Source: Micrococcales bacterium 72-143
Lineage (GTDB): Bacteria > Actinomycetota > Actinomycetes > Actinomycetales > Microbacteriaceae
Length of the DNA stretch: 64,000 bases
Assembly: GCA_001898835.1 (NCBI GenBank)
Contig: MKVM01000003.1
Coordinates: 62,001 to 126,000 of the forward strand
Reading direction: 5' to 3'
The position numbers and the translations under genes were made by a program. This document shows positions 62,188-64,000 of the stretch, piece by piece. How positions within the stretch are numbered: the stretch's first letter is position 1; every line of letters starts with the position of its first letter. The notes under the pieces were generated by a model that ran no database searches, was not told the DNA's origin, and saw only the letters and a list, made by a program, of their open reading frames with translations.

Positions 62188-64000
62188 CGCGGCACCTCCA
62201 CGACGATCCGCCTGAGCGACGCCGCCTCGCCGTCGTCGAGGCTGCCGCCGAGCTCGGCCGCCCGGTCGCGCACCGATCCGAGGATGGGGGCCTCGTCGGA
62301 CGGGCGACCACGGCCGTCGACGGTGAGCGCGATGCGCACCGTGCGCGGCTCGACCTCGATCGCGATGCGGGCGAGGCGCGCATCCGGTGCGCGGCGGGCG
62401 AGCAGCACGAGCTCCGCGACGAGGTGGTGCACCGCGGCCTCGCGCCCCTCCGGGATCGCATCCCCCAGCATCCCGTCCACGGCGATGTCGAGCCGGGCGC
62501 TCGAGAACCGCGCCGCGAGCTCCCGCAGCGCCTGGTCGACGTCGCCCGAGTCGAGCGCGCCGGGCAGCAGGGTGCGCGCGAGGTCGCGCACCTCGGTGGT
62601 GCGCTCGGACAGCTCCTCGCGGATGCCCGCGAGCTCCGCCCCGGCGGTCGGGTCGCCCCCCGCGACGAGCGCGGGGACACGGTCGAGCCGATCGACGCTG
62701 CGGGCGAGACCGGGCCCGAGTCCCTCGTCGAGCTCGCGGGCGACCATCCGGCGCTCCTCCGCCCCCACCTCGCGGGCGCGCTCGCCCGCGTCGAGGATGT
62801 CGCGGTTGATGTCGGCGAGCCGCACCGCGACCGCGAGCACACCCGACACCTGGTCGAGCACGCGCACGACGCGCCGGTCCACCCGCTGGCGGCCGGGGGC
62901 GGCCGCCTCGATCCAGCCGACCTCCCCCGAGGAGCCGCGCAGCGGGATGCGGGCGGGCGGACCGCCCGGGCCGCCGCTCGCCGCACTCACGCCGCCGAGC
63001 TCCGCGGAGTGCAGCTCGAGGCGGGCGAGCCGCAGGGCGGAGCGCAGCTCCTCGGCGAGCGCGCGCAGGTCGTCGCCGTCGACGTCGTCGGGCACCCGGT
63101 CGCCGAGGGTGCGCACGAGCTGGGCGGGGTCGGCGGCGTCGCCGTAGACGAGCTCGTCGACGCGCCCCTGGATCCAGATGCGGAGCGGCTCGATCCCGAG
63201 CGCGAGCGCGGCGACGCCGATGACGCCGGCGATGAGCGGGGCGACGGGGAGGGCGATCGCGATCGTCGTCGCGATCGCGGAGTAGGCGAGCACGAGCACG
63301 GCCACGAGCAGCACGTTGACGACCGCCCGATTGACCGCGACGTCGATGCCGCCGACGCGGCGTCCGAGCGCGAAGACGATGACGGCCGCGGGCATGAACA
63401 GGAGGGCCACGATGGGGGCGAGCGGTGAGACACGGCTGAGGGTCTGCGCGAGCTCGGGCCAGATGGGCAGGAAGATCGGCGAGCCGAGCAGCACGAGCAT
63501 CGTCTGGCCGACGACGATCCATCCCTGGCCCGCCCGGTCGGTGACGGGGCCGAACCAGCGACGCCACACGGCCACGACGACGCTCACGGCGCCGAGCGCC
63601 ACCGCGGCCGTGAAGGCGACGACGATCGTGGTGCGCAGCACCTCCTGCACGACGGGGTCGGCAATCGCGAGGGGGTTCGGGATCGCCCCCTGGCGCTGAC
63701 GGAACACGGCGAGCACGACCGGCACGAGCGAGAGGACGAGCCCGGCGCCGACGAGCCCCCGCACCGCGCGGCCGAGCGGGCGCGTGGTCAGCAGCAGGGG
63801 CAGGATCGAGAAGCTCGCGAGCGCGCCCGGGATCCAGGCCCGGTCGGCGAGGTGAGCGAGGAGCCCATCGATGGCGGGGTCACCCGTGCCGGCGCGCGAC
63901 AGCACGGTCAGCAGGAGCGACAGCCCCGCGCCGACCCCCTGCACGGAGAGCAGGACGCCGACGAAGCGCGACCCGCGCGAGACGATGATGCCCGCGACCC
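62184..64000 (-). CDS. Degenerate histidine kinase-like sensor protein, 5' end beyond window
   Basis: At least 604 residues; the N-terminus lies past position 64000. It copies the layout of the active kinase: membrane helices, a linker, and a dimerisation helix read as ERRMVARELDEGLGPGLARS. The phospho-acceptor His of ELHDG is Asp here, and the ATP-domain N-box has lost its Asn (LVAELVLLARRA). So it cannot autophosphorylate at the usual site and is probably a regulatory partner or sensor for the kinase next to it. Its stop overlaps the active kinase start (ATGA). Confidence 0.85.
   Translation of the reverse strand, partial: VAGIIVSRGSRFVGVLLSVQGVGAGLSLLLTVLSRAGTGDPAIDGLLAHLADRAWIPGALASFSILPLLLTTRPLGRAVRGLVGAGLVLSLVPVVLAVFRQRQGAIPNPLAIADPVVQEVLRTTIVVAFTAAVALGAVSVVVAVWRRWFGPVTDRAGQGWIVVGQTMLVLLGSPIFLPIWPELAQTLSRVSPLAPIVALLFMPAAVIVFALGRRVGGIDVAVNRAVVNVLLVAVLVLAYSAIATTIAIALPVAPLIAGVIGVAALALGIEPLRIWIQGRVDELVYGDAADPAQLVRTLGDRVPDDVDGDDLRALAEELRSALRLARLELHSAELGGVSAASGGPGGPPARIPLRGSSGEVGWIEAAAPGRQRVDRRVVRVLDQVSGVLAVAVRLADINRDILDAGERAREVGAEERRMVARELDEGLGPGLARSVDRLDRVPALVAGGDPTAGAELAGIREELSERTTEVRDLARTLLPGALDSGDVDQALRELAARFSSARLDIAVDGMLGDAIPEGREAAVHHLVAELVLLARRAPDARLARIAIEVEPRTVRIALTVDGRGRPSDEAPILGSVRDRAAELGGSLDDGEAASLRRIVVEVPR

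Noticed and set aside
59435-62986. A 1,183-codon open frame joining the response regulator with upstream antisense-like sequence
   Set aside because: Only the last 223 codons make sense (the response regulator). The rest is the wrong frame of the two sensor genes, which have proper starts, stops and overlaps.

Overview
The window is a 64 kb piece of a high-GC Gram-positive genome. It has roughly 70% GC, many GTG starts, C-terminal LAxTG (class E) sorting signals, a SARP-type regulator, sugar ABC importers without their own ATPase, DUF222/HNH proteins, and the order DUF6350-like gene, purN, purH. Together these point to an actinobacterium, most likely of the family Microbacteriaceae; I cannot name the genus from the sequence alone. 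The hexamer GGATGC/GCATCC is conspicuously frequent throughout.

Layout. 0-3.6 kb: central carbon genes mdh (cut by the left edge) and icd, then a GNAT acetyltransferase, an alkyltransferase-like protein and a small tail-anchored protein. 3.7-8.7 kb: a cell-wall-anchored Ig-repeat protein next to a SARP-family ATPase regulator. 8.7-14.2 kb: a heterodimeric ABC exporter preceded by a 25-codon upstream ORF, divergent from a purine permease. 14.2-18 kb: an intergenic repeat pair, then purH, purN and a DUF6350-like membrane protein. 18-23.8 kb: a glycerol/dihydroxyacetone operon (aquaporin, dhaK, dhaL and a dhaM carrying complete HPr and Enzyme I modules) divergent from an IclR regulator. 23.8-30.6 kb: a secreted alpha/beta hydrolase and a LacI-controlled sugar ABC importer with a ROK kinase.

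30.6-37.5 kb is an accessory zone. It holds partial duplicates of the ROK kinase and of a serine hydrolase, a lower-GC two-gene insert (secreted metzincin-like protease plus lipoprotein) flanked by 26-bp direct repeats, and an AbiE-like toxin-antitoxin pair. 37.5-46.2 kb: sucCD, a DUF2236 oxygenase-like gene, a TetR/MFS/beta-glucosidase operon, a second MFS transporter and a terpene-cyclase-fold protein. 46.2-49.3 kb: pcrA helicase and a VapBC pair. 49.6-57.7 kb: a surface/secretion block, all on the minus strand (two paralogous lipoproteins, a membrane protein, an HtrA-like protease lipoprotein, two paralogous LAxTG wall proteins). 57.9-64 kb: a DUF222/HNH protein and a three-gene two-component operon in which one of the two sensor genes has lost its phospho-acceptor histidine.

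Cross-cutting signals: at least eight genes have a TAGNNT hexamer exactly 6 nt before the start codon, which implies leaderless mRNAs. icd and sucC share a TCTCGA-type palindromic element, suggesting one regulator for TCA-cycle genes. Clear candidate operators are visible for the IclR, LacI and TetR regulators. No tRNA, rRNA, CRISPR array, transposase or sortase gene was found.
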